A stretch of DNA of 64,000 nt from Epiperipatus broadwayi (GCA_028023455.1 JAQFVV010000056.1:5479717-5543716), one strand, 5' to 3'; positions 1 to 12,200 are shown, numbered from the stretch's first letter. A program made the numbers and translations. Notes: generated by a model not told the origin, from the sequence alone.

Positions 1-649
1 TTGCTCTAAGATATGAGGTTGTAGTGGATTATCCATCACAAGTTTTCAATATAATCTAAAGATTGAATAATATAATAAAGAACATTCTGAAAACAATTAT
101 ATTCATTATAGCACATTCTTAATATTTTATAGTTTTTGACATTGTTTTACATAAAAGTTGTGTAATATGAAGCAAAAATGGAAGTTAAAAAAGTACATTC
201 TAAAAATATATAAACTTGCTTTTAAAAAAAAATCAAGATTATGAATATTTATGATTGGATGAATAGAAAGGAAATAGAAATTAATGGATGAAAAGATATA
301 ACAATGTGTATGACAAAATTAAAACAAACATTTATATTTATGTCATCCTTTTGGTATCTAAAAAAGCAAATATAACAAACATAAAAATGTCTTAAAAACC
401 ATCTCTTTACCGGTCTTCTTATGTAAGACGGAGAAAAAACACTCTTGGATAATAATGGCAGACCTATAAAATCAATAAATCATTGCAGAAAATGAAATTT
501 TATATTATAAAATTCTGTTGGTTATATTAATTAATGGACAAAAAAATAAATCCAAGGGAATAAACAAGAAAAGTTTGTGACAACATGTACTTTCAGCCTG
601 AACATCATATGATCACCATCTCTTATACTAGCACATAATTGTTAATACA
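1..649. other. A+T-rich non-coding stretch, no gene
   Basis: Frames are short and stop-rich, and no protein family is recognisable. The part from about 590 to 649 resembles the outer flank of the foldback at 29.8-30.1 kb (a TGATCACCATCTCTTAT-like stretch near 610), so it may belong to the same repeat as the hairpin that follows. Confidence 0.6.
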
Positions 650-770
650 CAAGGCAAAACTCTCTCTATACAGTAGTGCCACCCTGTGCCAATCAGAGTA
701 CTCAATGGATGCCAGAAGGCTTATGTATTGGCACAGGGTGGTACTACTGTATTGAGAGAGTTTTGCCTTG
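650..770. repeat. Near-perfect hairpin (foldback/MITE-like), copy A
   Basis: Positions 650-693 are nearly the exact reverse complement of 727-770, giving 44-bp arms that begin with CAAGGCAAAACTCTCTC and a loop of about 33 bases. The loop contains ATGGATGCCAGAAGGCTT, which is also present in the foldback at 29,796-30,068. The arm ends (GGCAAAAC) match as well, so the two are members of one repeat family. No open frame is present. A microRNA-like precursor is structurally possible, but the second diverged genomic copy favours a small non-autonomous mobile element. Confidence 0.75.
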
Positions 771-2740
771 TTTAATTACTTTCGGCCTGTTGAAATAAAG
801 AGACATGGATGGAATATTAAGTAATAACTTTACCAAAATAAATCAAATGGAGTAGACAATTTTAAAGTATGCTAGCCCTGCTTATCATCATGCAGTCTTG
901 TTTCTGGATTCCAGGATTATCTGGAAGAAGAAATCCTCATGCCAAAATGAATCCTTTTTTCTAGTCATACACATAAGAAAATGAAACCCTGACTTTTTAT
1001 TCAGTGAAAAGCAAAAAAAATAAGAGAATGAACCAGGAAAAATTATTACAGAAATCAAAAGAGCTCTGAACATTATTGCCATCCTAGACTATATAAAAGA
1101 ACAACAACTATTCAATGTGGTAAACTTATAAGGATTGCTAAATTTTATCCTGGGAAAATAAAGTTAATTTTTATATATATAAATAGTTAATTATAATTTT
1201 TTTATAAACTTATAAATGTATTATCAATTTATTTTATTTTATGTTTTTTTCTGTTGTGGTTTTACGTATATATGCATATTTTCTTTTTGTATTTATTAAA
1301 TGTATTTGCATTTCATGAATGGATATTAATAGAGTTATTTAAATATTCAATATCCTAGTTTAGTGTGTGCATGTATGTACAGACTCAGACTTAGACTTTG
1401 ACTTTCAGATAGAGATTTTGAATTCTTTCTCTTTCAGCACTTATAAAATAAAGCTTGATTAGAGCTATTGGTAAGCTTCATCTAGTGATCACATATATAT
1501 ATGTGTGTGAGTTGAAAAAAAGGTTTCATATTCTATTTTTTAATGTAAATAAATCTTCTCTATTTTTTAATGTAACTAAATCTTCATTTTACTATACTTA
1601 AAAGATTATAGATATTCAAACTGAATTCTTTCGTATTTTGTTTTTGTTTGGTGTTATCTTTATGATTCTATTGAGTAATACTGTAATTAGTAAATGTAAA
1701 GTTATAATTTGTTGTAAATAAATTGTTAAATTGTTCAATCTCTATGGCCTCCTGCTCAATTATCTCTCTGTCTCAAGCCACATAAATATACATTATTACT
1801 AATAGTATGATTTTTGTTTGTGCAGATGTCTGAATTTCCACCAGGTTAATCAACATGGTTTGTGTAGAGTTATCAGAGAAAGTGAGACTTAATGTTTAGG
1901 CAGAGTAGGTGGTTTAACATAGATGAGTAGAAACACAGGTCAATTTTTCATATATGACCATTATGAAATACAATGATATCATTTGGCAAAAAAAACCCTC
2001 CACAACATTACTGAAGATTTTTCTTCCAACTTCAGTTAATAGATGCGTTTTTAAAACCTTAATTATTAAACCAAATTTTTTGTATGTTGGCAGTAATAAG
2101 ACAATCATCAGTTCACTATAAATCCAGAAGCCAAAAAAATTATAATGTTGTTTTTTTAAAATTTTACTATATAATTTGTATCACACCTTAATGTTGCTTG
2201 CAGTCATTTATAAACAGTTCTAAAGAATATCATAATAAAAATAGAAACGAAGCTGGGACTAGTATACATTTTTAGATGATATCAGTTTTTATATCAAATG
2301 TCTTAGAATTTCCACATGTAAGCAATAACATCTAAAAGCTATTTAATATAAATAAACTTCAACTGACGTAACTAATTTCAATCAATATTTCAGATATGGT
2401 CAATTAATATAGTCAGATGTTTTGACCAAATCAGTGTAAGCAATATAGAATAAAGTACAAATTTTATTTAACTCTTTTTAACACTTTTTTTGCATTTTTT
2501 TGATAACAAAAACCATGTACATCGTGCTTTTTAATTCTCTAAAATTATACTGCATCAGTGTTAGGCATTCAATGATTGAAAACAACCGTTTCACAAAAAA
2601 TTCTTGAAAATACTTTTGCTAATTGTTGATAACAATAATATTCCATAATAATAGCTGCAATCTTATCTATCCCCTATAATTTTAAAAATTAAAACAATAG
2701 AAACATTCTTAAAATTAGATGACATAACTTCATATATCAG
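771..2740. other. Non-coding stretch, no gene
   Basis: A+T-rich sequence with T-runs and short TA microsatellites (for example near 1,490-1,510). Frames of about 64 codons on the minus strand at 888-1,082 and 1,914-2,108 have no recognisable domain and look like chance. Confidence 0.55.
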
Positions 2741-3810
2741 CACGTTACTAAAAAAAAAATTCCAATATTTTTGAAGTTAAAGTATCACCACCATATTTTA
2801 AATCTTCTTCAAGTATTTTTAATTTTAAGATTACAGAAAAACTTTTAATTTCACTAAGTTTGATATTTTTGTCCAAATCTAAATGAGTAGATAAAATAGA
2901 TATATTATTAAAAGTCGTCGTCTCATTTCTTTTATCATTATTCAAAAGATGATCAAAATACTTTTTCACTTATTCAAAATATTGTCATCATGTAAGAGAT
3001 TGCTATTGATGTATTTAATATGATAGAAATATAATTTTTGGCTCAATGTAGTACTTTCAGTGTATCAAAAAATATTCAAAGAGACAATAGCTATCAAAGC
3101 CTGTATTTTTTATTGTAGTTTTAATCCACCAATCATTTTTTAGCATTCTTATCAAATTGTTAAATATATGCTTTTAAATTTTTGAACGGTTATAAAGCTC
3201 TAAATTTAATTTATTATTTCGCTTAGCAGAAAATGCTTCTTTTTTAATTATTACTAATAATATCATTGTCAAAAAACCAATCATTATTTTTTTTATATAT
3301 TAAATCCAAGAATATATTTACTTTTACCTATATCACATTTTAAAAAGAATTCAGTGTCTTAGTAATATGACAATCCTGAAGCAACGATTTTACTGTTTAA
3401 TACATGTTGAAGCAATAATAGACATTCCCAAAGAACTAATATAAAGTTTTTTTTAATTATTGGAATAAGATTTATTTTTTATTGCCTTTATTTCAATCTT
3501 TAAGTATATTATTCTGTCTTACAATGTGTTCTTGTAAAGTTTCATGTAAAATGAATTATTTTTTTTTATACTAATTATTAAAATTATAATGTAGATTATT
3601 AAAAGCCTTTGTTTGGTGAATAAATCCACCCAATTTTCTGTTTAGTAATTTTTCTAACTAATGACAAAATTATAATTAATTCATAACTTGGGTAAAAATT
3701 CACATTTTCATTTTAGTTTAAAACACTCACAATTTCTTCAATGTTTAGTACTATATCAGAATCTGCATTAAAGTCTCCATTCAAAGTAAAAGAAAAAAAT
3801 GTACTTTAAA
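2740..3810 (-). pseudogene. Decayed non-LTR retrotransposon (endonuclease and RT-linker remnant)
   Basis: The minus-strand frame at 2,748-2,969 contains KKYFDHLLNND, then a spacer, then DLKYGGDTLTSKILEF. This is the pattern of the linker just before the RT domain in many non-LTR elements (a W-x-x-YF-x-x-LLN block, then an LK-x-GG block). A very similar block lies on the plus strand at 39.26-39.47 kb, so both come from one family. Upstream in element orientation, the reverse complement near 3,740-3,795 reads NGDFNADSD, resembling the GDFNA motif of AP-type endonucleases. Stops and frameshifts separate the two parts. The outer limits are uncertain; element sequence may extend towards 4.5 kb. 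Confidence 0.6.
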
Positions 3811-5875
3811 TAATTTTAATGTAATGACTATATCCAACAAGGAATAAAGATTTTCTTTCTCTAAATTTTTTGACTCCAAAAAGCAATCACAAATACCAAT
3901 GCACAAACTAAGTTTTAATATGAAACAAGTTTTAATATCATTATCTTTTCAATAAATTTAGAACTTCCCAAAACAGAAGATATTGAATTATACTTTGCAG
4001 CAAATCCAACATTATGCACTTACCTACGATATTCTTTCAAATAAAAACTTATTCTGTTTTACTAAAAGTAATTATATCAACCATAAAGTTTGACAGCTTC
4101 TTATATACAAGAACAATCCTTCATCTAGATCATAAAGAATTTGTATTAAGTATCATTTATATACTTCATATAGGTGTATTTAAAAAAATAGATTTAAAAC
4201 ACGTATCCTTATTATTATCACTATCTCCTACTTTACCATCACTGACAATATGATAGACCACTTTTAGACAGTTTTTTTAGGTTTTTTTAACTTTCGTGGT
4301 AGATAGAAAGATCTCTAAATAGGGTTATCTAAACATACAATCTTTTCAGAACTGAAAGTCTTGTCATAAATTCAGTTCCAGTGTGATTCATTAATGATTG
4401 TACTGCACTGGAAAAAGATCACAACTATAAATTTCAGTTTATTAAATCCATAACCATCATCACTTTCTCAGTGGATAAGACTTATGCTAAAAATGAAATC
4501 AGAAAGAATAACTTTACTATCACAGTCAATGTGCAGAGATGACCAATGACATAAGAGATTTATAATGATTAGACTTTATATTCTCTTAAGTGAATAAATA
4601 TTAGGAATAGAAAGAAGACAGAAAAAGCTGTTTATATCAAAAGTAGCATCTAGCTTTTGATGAACAAACATCTTACCCACAATACAACTGATGTTATTTC
4701 TAGGCTGGTACTGCTTATTGGTTATTCACAATTAACTCTCATATCTGAAAGTCATTTTAGGTATGCAAACAGAGATTTCTATTATAGAAAAAGATACTGA
4801 TCAATAAAGTTTAAATTTAAAAAAATCAAGAGTGCAAAATACTTGGGTTAGAATTGCAAACGTGATATAACTCATTGGAAATTTCAGTTACTTCCGGTTC
4901 AGTTTCAGATTTAATTAATATTAAAAGAATATAAAACAGAAAATACAACAATAGTTAAAATTGAAAAAAATTCGAAATTATAATAGTTCTAAAACAAATA
5001 ATCATTGTATTTATGATAATAAAGAATAAAAAGATCTACAAAAATTTATGAATTTATTTAGTTCTAAAAAAATTACTTGTGAGAGTATCAAAATATTATA
5101 TCACTATTTACTACTAAATTGAACTATTTAGTCAGTCAGTCGAGAGAATCATCCACATTGTAGTAGGTTTCCAAACAAAACACAGAGCAAATATCTTTTA
5201 CCCGTGAACATTTTAATATACATACTGTAACAATCCAAAGTATGATATATATATATGTCATCATGATAATAGTCATTTATGTACGTATAAAAAAGTGGAT
5301 GGATATACAAATGTATTGAGGTGTATGCTTTATTTATCATTGACACATGTTGATACAGCCATTTATGTAATATGAAAAAAGTCATTAAATATATTATGTA
5401 CCAAAAAGAATAATAATAATGTTTAAGTTATACCTACCTAATGTATAAAGACCATATTGAAGAACTTTAAATATGATTAATATTCCTGATTATTATCAGT
5501 TTACAAACCGGTATATGCAAGGTAGAATTAAGACTAACTTCATTTTCCTGAACATCACTAATTATTTTCCCATCAATACAAAGATATTATTTAAGTACAG
5601 AAGAACAGCATAAATATTAAATTTATTTTTAAGTAACAAAAATTAATAATTTATTAAAATAAATGATTAATTAAAAATTATTTATGATTATATGCACCTA
5701 AAAGATAAGTGATTAATTAAAAATTAGGTGCTGGTTTAGTATGCACTCATGGTAATTTTGAATTATAAGAATCGCCCAAACCGAGGCTGACACATCCAAG
5801 TGATAAATCACATCGATTAATCTATATGTTATCGCGATCCGACCATTTGCAACAAAATTGCCATTTTAATAAAAA
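3811..5875. other. Non-coding stretch, no clear gene
   Basis: A+T-rich. The frames at 4,014-4,253 (plus) and 5,149-5,385 (minus) have no recognisable domain. The first may lie antisense to undetected decayed LINE sequence. A short segment near 5,760-5,840 is richer in G+C but unassigned. Confidence 0.5.
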
Positions 5876-6775
5876 AAAAAAAAAAAGAAAACAATCACAT
5901 GATTAAAATATTAAAACACAAAATTCACAATTTTCATTAAAAATTAAAAAATAAAAACTTGGTTTGATCAGACTTTTTTTATCAATATTACAAAATCGCT
6001 ATTTTCATCAAAAATAAAAAAAACAACCAATTTTCATAGTTATAATAAATCTAATCACATGATTAAAAAATTAAAACACAAAATTTGCAACTTTAAAAAA
6101 TCAAATTTAAGTTTGATAGTTTATTTAACCATCTACTCATGACAATAAAAAAAAATCAATTTAAAGCAATAATTACATTTTCATAGTTATATTTATGTAA
6201 TCACGTGGCTAAAAAAAGGCATGCAAATATTTTACATTACACCAACCTTTAAAAAAATCAAATTTAAGTTTACTAATTTATTAAACCATCTACATATGAC
6301 AATCAAAAGGATATGCCCATATGAAATAAAGCATATGAATTTAGAGTACTTAAACAGAAAAAGTAAAGGAAAAAATTGAAAAAAAATATTAATTAAAAAC
6401 CCACATGTTCAATAAATATAAAATTGATAGATTTAAGATACAAATTATACTATATGCCAAAATATTATGACTTATAAAATACAAATGTTAAAAAATAATG
6501 ATGGTGCAAAGATCAATTGCTAGTTCAAATTTAAGTTTGCTAGTTTATTAAGCATTTTTGGTAATAAAAAAAAACAATTTTCATAGTTATAAAAAAATGT
6601 AATCGTGTGATTAAAAAAGTAAAATGCAATTTCGCAAAAAAAATTGAAATTAATTTTAAGCAATTTTCATAGTTATACTTATGAAATAAGCGACAAAAAA
6701 CATCTTAAATTCAGATTCATTTTCTAAATTTACATCAACCTTTAAAAAAATCAAATTTAAGTTTACTAGTTTATT
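5876..6775. repeat. Irregular tandem repeat region
   Basis: Several blocks recur in the same order with substitutions: TTTTCATAGTTAT, then a TAATCACATGATTAAAA-like stretch, then CAAATTTAAGTTT followed by A/G-CTAGTTTATTAA. At least four partial units occur, with irregular spacing of roughly 100-250 bp. There is no coding potential. The last unit runs straight into the RT remnant starting at about 6,776. Confidence 0.65.
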
Positions 6776-7045
6776 AATAGGTCTGTAATTTTTTTATATT
6801 TTCTTTATCATTTTTTAAAAAATATCAATATTATTACTTTATTCTTCCAATTATTCAAACATTTGGTTTATAACTTTGTCAACAATTTTTCTGCTTCTTC
6901 AACAGTCCATTTTCTTCTATATAAATTTAATTGCTGGTCTCACTTCTTAATTCAAAATTCTGGACAATTTAAGAGGATATAATAATTGTAGGAGATACTT
7001 TATTTTTATTATTATTATTTATTACTATTCTATTGTCTACAAATA
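6776..7045 (-). pseudogene. RTE-like RT remnant
   Basis: From ATAGGTCTGTAATTTTT onward the plus-strand sequence parallels 24,064-24,350 and 10,549-10,580, where the reverse complement encodes the NYRPI(S/N)LLS region at the start of the reverse transcriptase. Here the frame is destroyed by indels. The block AGGATATAATAATTGTA near 6,975 pairs with AGAAGATATAATAATTATA near 24,310, supporting collinear homology. The fragment covers the part of the family that is deleted from the younger element at 9.3-11.7 kb. Confidence 0.55.
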
Positions 7046-8629
7046 GATAGTCCAAAGATATTGACATTTAAAATATTTAAAAGCTAAAAAAAAAAAAAAA
7101 GTAAGTTTAAAGATCTTTTAAATTGATGCATTTTAAACTTTTTATTTTAGTTTGTGTAATTTAGTTTTTTTTTAAATGTACAATGAGAGTTGATTCTTTT
7201 TGTTTCAAATTATTTATCTGTAATTCAAAATTGGAAGGGAATTTCAAAGTAAAAGATTACAATCAATAAAACATTTTGGAAGCTTATTAAAGATGGCAGA
7301 ATTATATTAAAAAAAGACTTTGTAACCTAAAACTAATAAAGAATGTACAAGATTATAATCCTAAGCATCATGACAATAATAACATGCGCAGAAGTTTCAA
7401 AAACTGGATCAAGGTATAAAAAGAAGAGGGCAACTTCAATCTAGGTCTTTCTTTACCTTCTGGTTATTTGGCTTAGAGTTGGAAGTTTCTGTGAGCATAA
7501 TCTGTGGCAATAATATACTTCTACACAAATACACCAATTGCTGAATGAAGTGGTCATGCAAGAATGGAAACAAAGCCTCATGAACACTATAATGAAGAGG
7601 TTATCATGACCGAGCTCCAGCTACAGCACGGACTGATAATTAAAGATGCCGGCAGGAGAGACTAATTATAATTTCTATGAGCTTGGGATCCCATAAATCT
7701 ATACAAACTTACCAGTAAGCTAAGCCATTAATATCCCAATAGTGACTAAATTAAGTTTGCAAACAATTCTTAATATAAACTTGTGATATAACTCCGATAG
7801 AGACATTCCCTGATTTATGACATTTCAATCCATGGATTGTTTAAAGAGAGAACTGAAAGAAATAGACTGTATTGATTATATAAAATGATTACCTGAATTA
7901 GCATGCATGGTCCTTTCTAAATAATGATAACTATTTATTAAATATTTTAATTGCATAATAAAATATTTACCTTTTAAGATCACTTTCATTTGTAAGTTAT
8001 TAATTTTAATTATTTATTTTAGTTTATTAAAACTTGGATGTATAATTTACCCTTTGCCAATATTTATTAATTAAGCCCAGGGAATAATATCTTTAAAAAA
8101 AAAAAAACCTTATCTAGTTAAACTATGGCCCAGTTTTCTTTTAAAATCATTTTTTTTTATTTATGATGTGTGATGCCACTGATTTCAGCAGATTTTTACA
8201 TGAATCCTGGCGCCCTTATAAAAATAAATAAAAAGCTGATTCAATTAGTGTAAGTCAAAATAATTGGTAGACCAGTTAATCAGGAAATACAGCTCTGTTT
8301 TATAGGAATATGAATGAAATATTTATATTTTCTGTATTCATAGCTTGATTAACTTCCACTAAATTTACAGTGAGTAAAAGAAGGCATAGCAGATCCATCA
8401 AAATGGTAAAAATGTTACACTTTATAATGTTTATAAAAAGTCTTCCATATGCTAAGATGTTATCTCACTTTTTAATAATAGTTGCATCTTTTTTTTTTTT
8501 TGCAAACACAACTGTCTTTCTAATAACAAGATGTGCTTTACACCTTTGAGACTTTTATTCTCTTGTATAGCTTTCATGCCAATTCACAATTATTTATTTG
8601 AATATCACTATTAACTTTTATTCTATCTT
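7046..8629. other. Non-coding; contains a G+C-richer island at 7,370-7,730
   Basis: Mostly A+T-rich. The segment from about 7,370 to 7,730 is visibly richer in G+C and has complex, non-repetitive sequence (for example around GACCGAGCTCCAGC near 7,609). I found no long frame, splice-bounded exon or family motif in it. It could be an exon fragment, a regulatory element or an unrecognised repeat. Confidence 0.45.
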
Positions 8630-9292
8630 TTTTCAAAATTCTAGATGCTCAATTTTTTAAAATAGACCACTTAAAAATAATTTCATAATCCTTCTTTTCT
8701 TTATACATTATCTTGTCTTAATAAAAAATTACTGATTTTTATACCAATTATCCTTTTTACAGTTATTAATAAAGATCACTATAATGCCATGAGTGTGATA
8801 GTTTTAGCATTGAAAGCGATTGCCAAGTCAGTAAAGTCTATAGTTCTAATTTAAATTTGATAGTTTTCTTCTGAAGATTGTGAATATCAACTATTAATAT
8901 TGCCTTTCTTAATAGCATTTGCCTCACTAATTTTGCATTAACAGTATTCTACATCTTACTAATTGATTATCACTTCCTGTATCAAAACTATTAAGAGCAT
9001 TATAATCTTGAAATACATATTTCCTTTTAGTCCAAATATAATCAAATTCTACTGTATCTTTATTTGGCTGCTTCTATGTCAATTTGTGTTTAGCTTTTTC
9101 TCAAAGAAAGAACTCTTAATGTACAGTTTTTCTTTTTCTGCAAATTCCACAATTTTGTGTCTGCTCTCATTTCTATCACCATAATTAAATTTACCCACAG
9201 CACTTTTATCTTTAAATAATTTACCAATTCTAACCTTAAAATCTTCCATGAGAATTTAAAAATGTTGTTTGATTTAATCAAAAGCATTTTAT
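8630..9292 (-). mobile_element. Older RTE-like element, 3'-side fragment (endonuclease region)
   Basis: On the plus strand this stretch runs parallel to 10,648-11,330 of the neighbouring younger element, with many substitutions and small indels. It covers the second half of the endonuclease and part of the linker. The match stops abruptly after AATCAAAAGCATTTTAT at 9,292, inside the endonuclease gene, and resumes at 11,732 in the same order. The two pieces are therefore one element split by the younger insertion. Stops and frameshifts remove any coding capacity. Confidence 0.8.
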
Positions 9293-11731
9293 CATCATCA
9301 ACAACCATTATCAATCCATTGCAGGATGAAGGTCTCTCCAAGTTTAATCCATCTTCTCTGATCTTTAGCTTCTCTTCTCCACAACACCCCTGCACATTTT
9401 CTTATTTCATCCATCCATCTCACATGTGGCCTCTTTCTGGGTCTTTTACAATCTCTTGGAATCCAGTTTAAAATTTCAATTGTCCATCTATTATCATCTC
9501 TTCTAGCAATATGTCCAGCCCAACTCCATTTCAATCTTTTAATTTTTTCAATAAGGTCAGTAACATCTGTTTGTTGGCTTACCCATACATTGCATTTTCG
9601 ATCACTTCTTGTTACTCCCAACATACATCTCTCCATACTCCTTTGAGTGGTCTGAAGTCTCTGTATTGCTCTTCTATTAAGTGTCCAAGTCTCAGATCCA
9701 TAAGTAAGAACTGGTAAAACCCATTTGTTAAAAACCATCCTTTTCAAAGACATATGCATATTTCCTTTTAGTATCAAGTTATTTCTACCAAAAGCACTCC
9801 AACCAAGTTTAATTCTATGATTAATTTCCTCCATTATGTTTCCATCTGTATTAATAATCTGACCAAGGTATTTGTAACTGTTAACTTCTTCTAATTCTTC
9901 ATAATCAATCTTTATTTTCATATTTTGAGCTAATTGATTAAACATTACTTTAGTCTTTTTAACATTTATCTTTAGTCCTACTTTTCTACTTTCATCTGCT
10001 AACTCCTGCAACATTTCCTGCAGCTCTGAAGCATTATTTGCAAAAACAAGTACATCATCTGTGAAATCTAAATGACTTAAATACTCTCCATTTACTTTCA
10101 CTCCTTTAGTTTCCCATTTTAATCCACAAAATACTTCTTGCAGCACTGCTGTAAAGAGTTTTGGAGATATGGAGTCACCTTGTCTTACACCTTTCTCAAT
10201 GTTGATTTTTTCAGTATCATTATGTAATCTAATTGTTGCTGTTGCATTTTTAAATATTCTTTAAAATATGACAATATCCTGGATATATACCTTGATGATC
10301 CAATGCTTTAATCACTGAAGAAATGTGTATAGAATCGAATGCCTTTTCATAATCTACAAATCCAAAACATAATGACAACTCATATTCGTTTTTCCTTTCT
10401 ATGACTTCTCTCAATACCTGGATATCATCTATTCTACTAAAACCACTTTTAAATCCAGCTTGTTCTCTTGGTTGGTGGAAATCCAAAGTTCTCTGTAGAC
10501 GAGTTGTAATTATCTTGGTAAAAATTTTATATAAAGCTGATAAAAGGTTGATAGGTCTGTAATTTCTAATATCTTCTTTATCACCTTCCTTGCTATTTCA
10601 CAGTTATACTTTCTTATATCATTTTCAACTCTTTTCCGTACCATTTTACAAAATTCGAGATATTCAATTCTTTTTAATACATCATTTTTGTATATCTTCA
10701 TATTCCTTCTTTTCTTCATAAATTCTCTAGTCTCAGTAGAAATTTTATTAGTCAATTGCTGCTTTTTTCTATCAGCTATGTTTGTTGCAGTTTTTAAAAG
10801 TGTATCAGCTATTTTCATATTAATTTCATTCAAATCTGAATCATGTTCAAAATCTCCGAACACTTGAAACCTATTTGTAAGTTCTAATTTAAATTCATTA
10901 GAATGTTTCTGAAGATTAGGAATATCAACTGTAAATATTGTTTTTCTTAATAATTTTTGTCTCTCTAGTTTTACATTAACACATAACTTATACCTTACTA
11001 ATCGATGATCACTTCCTGTGTTAAATTTATTAAGAACATTACAATCTTGAAATATGTATTTTCTGTTAGTCAAAATATAATCCAATTCTGCTGTACCTTC
11101 ATTTGGATGCTTCCATGTCCATTTCCTTTTAACATTTTTCTCAAAAAATGAATTCATAATATAAAGTTTTTCTTTTTCTGCAAACTCCACAAGTCTATGT
11201 CCTCTCTCATTTCTATTACCATAACCAAAATTACCTACAGCAATTTCATCTGTCATTTGTCTACCAATTCTAGCATTAAAGTCTCCCATAACAATTTTAA
11301 AATGTTGTTTACTCTGATCAAAAGCCTTTTGTACATCCATATAAAAATCTTCTACTACTTCATCACTATGAGAACTTGTTGGGGCATAAACCTGAATTAT
11401 CTGCATTTGGTATCTGCTATTAAGTTGTATAACTAATCTTGCCACTCTGTCCGATACACCATCAATCTCCACAATATTGTTCCTCCACTTTTTATTTATA
11501 ATGAATCCTACTCCACTTGTATTTCCAATATGTGTGCCTTTATAATAGAGTATATGTCCACTTTTTAAATCAATTGTTTCTTCTCCTTTTCTTCTAACTT
11601 CACAAAGTCCAATAATGTCCCATTTAATATAAGACAGTTCTTCTTCTAATTCTTGCAATCTTCCTTCACTTGAAAGTAATCTGCAGTTGTAAGTACCTAA
11701 ATAAAAAGTCATCATCAAATGACAGCCTGGG
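9293..11731 (-). mobile_element. Younger RTE-like LINE, inserted into the older copy
   Basis: Minus-strand non-LTR retrotransposon with an AP-type endonuclease followed by RT and an RTE-type C-terminal region. Its 3' end reads GTTGTTGATGATG, the short trinucleotide-type tail usual for RTE-clade elements rather than poly(A). Both ends abut the two halves of the older element, with only about 3 bp (TAT) duplicated. The 5' end appears truncated, because the older copy continues beyond the matching point near 12,110. It is internally deleted and frameshifted (see the coding entries), so it is not functional. Confidence 0.85.
9298..10590 (-). pseudogene. RTE reverse transcriptase, frameshifted
   Basis: Reading from 10,590 down, the sequence encodes GDKEDIRNYRPINLLSALYK and then HQPREQAGFKSGFS (frame 10,250-10,486). 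That frame carries RT motif A, VDYEKAFDS. After a frameshift or stop near 10,250 comes motif B (GVRQGDSISPKLF, around 10,190-10,150). The 282-residue frame 9,298-10,146 then carries motif C as FTDDV, with both catalytic aspartates kept. The rest matches the RTE C-terminal region, with LKWSWAGHIARRDDNRW and RPHVRWMDEIRK. The N-terminal part of RT and the preceding linker are missing. At least two reading-frame breaks make it a pseudogene. Confidence 0.88.
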
Positions 11732-11742
11732 TATACATCCAT
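10600..11742 (-). pseudogene. RTE AP-type endonuclease domain
   Basis: A long open frame (10,510-11,742, 410 codons) of the exonuclease-endonuclease-phosphatase fold. The expected catalytic blocks are all visible: TYNCR near residue 18, LCEVRRKG near 46, VYAPTSSHSDE near 120, GDFNARIG near 152 and GSDHRLVRYK near 244. The domain would nick target DNA for target-primed reverse transcription. The first four codons of the frame lie in the flanking older element (beyond 11,731); the next methionines (residues 10-11) are inside the insertion. After RKYNCEIARK the frame runs out of register into RT sequence, marking an internal deletion near 10,600. Proteins of this type are sometimes annotated as craniofacial development protein 2-like in animal genomes. 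Confidence 0.88.
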
Positions 11743-12200
11743 ATAAAAATCGGCTATTTCTTCAACAAAATGAGAACTTGATGGAGACTAAATTATATCT
11801 GAGTTTGTTTGGTATTTTTCATTAAGTTGAAAACTATTTCTATTCTGTCTGATATATCAACAATCTTCACATTGTTGTTCTTCCACTTTTTATTTATAAT
11901 GAATCTCATTCCAAATATTTAAATATTCGAATATTTGGGCTTTTGTAGTAAAATACATTATCAATTTTTAAATCGATAATCTTTTCACCATTTTTTCTAA
12001 CTTCACAAAGTCCGAAACACATTGTCCCATTAATATTAGACAGTTCTTTTCCAATTCATGCAATCTTTTTTTACCTGCAATTGATCTGCAGTCATAAGTA
12101 CCTAAATAAAAAGACATCGCTATAAGGCTTGTCTGGGTCTGCAATCAGAACATTCATAGCACCCTCAACCTTCAGCCACTAACAGCACAATTGTTTGGAA
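11732..12200 (-). mobile_element. Older RTE-like element, 5'-side fragment
   Basis: TATACATCCATATAAAAATC at 11,732 continues the match broken off at 9,292. From here to about 12,110 the sequence parallels 11,330-11,700 of the younger element, including TAAGTACCTAAATAAAAAG. It encodes the degraded N-terminal half of the endonuclease. Matching ends near GTCTGGG at about 12,140; the sequence to about 12,200 may be older 5' untranslated sequence. Confidence 0.8.

Noticed and set aside
9090-9717. Frames at 9,090-9,395 minus, 9,262-9,471 plus and 9,511-9,717 plus
   Set aside because: Shadows of, or out-of-frame with, the RTE-like RT and the older endonuclease fragment.
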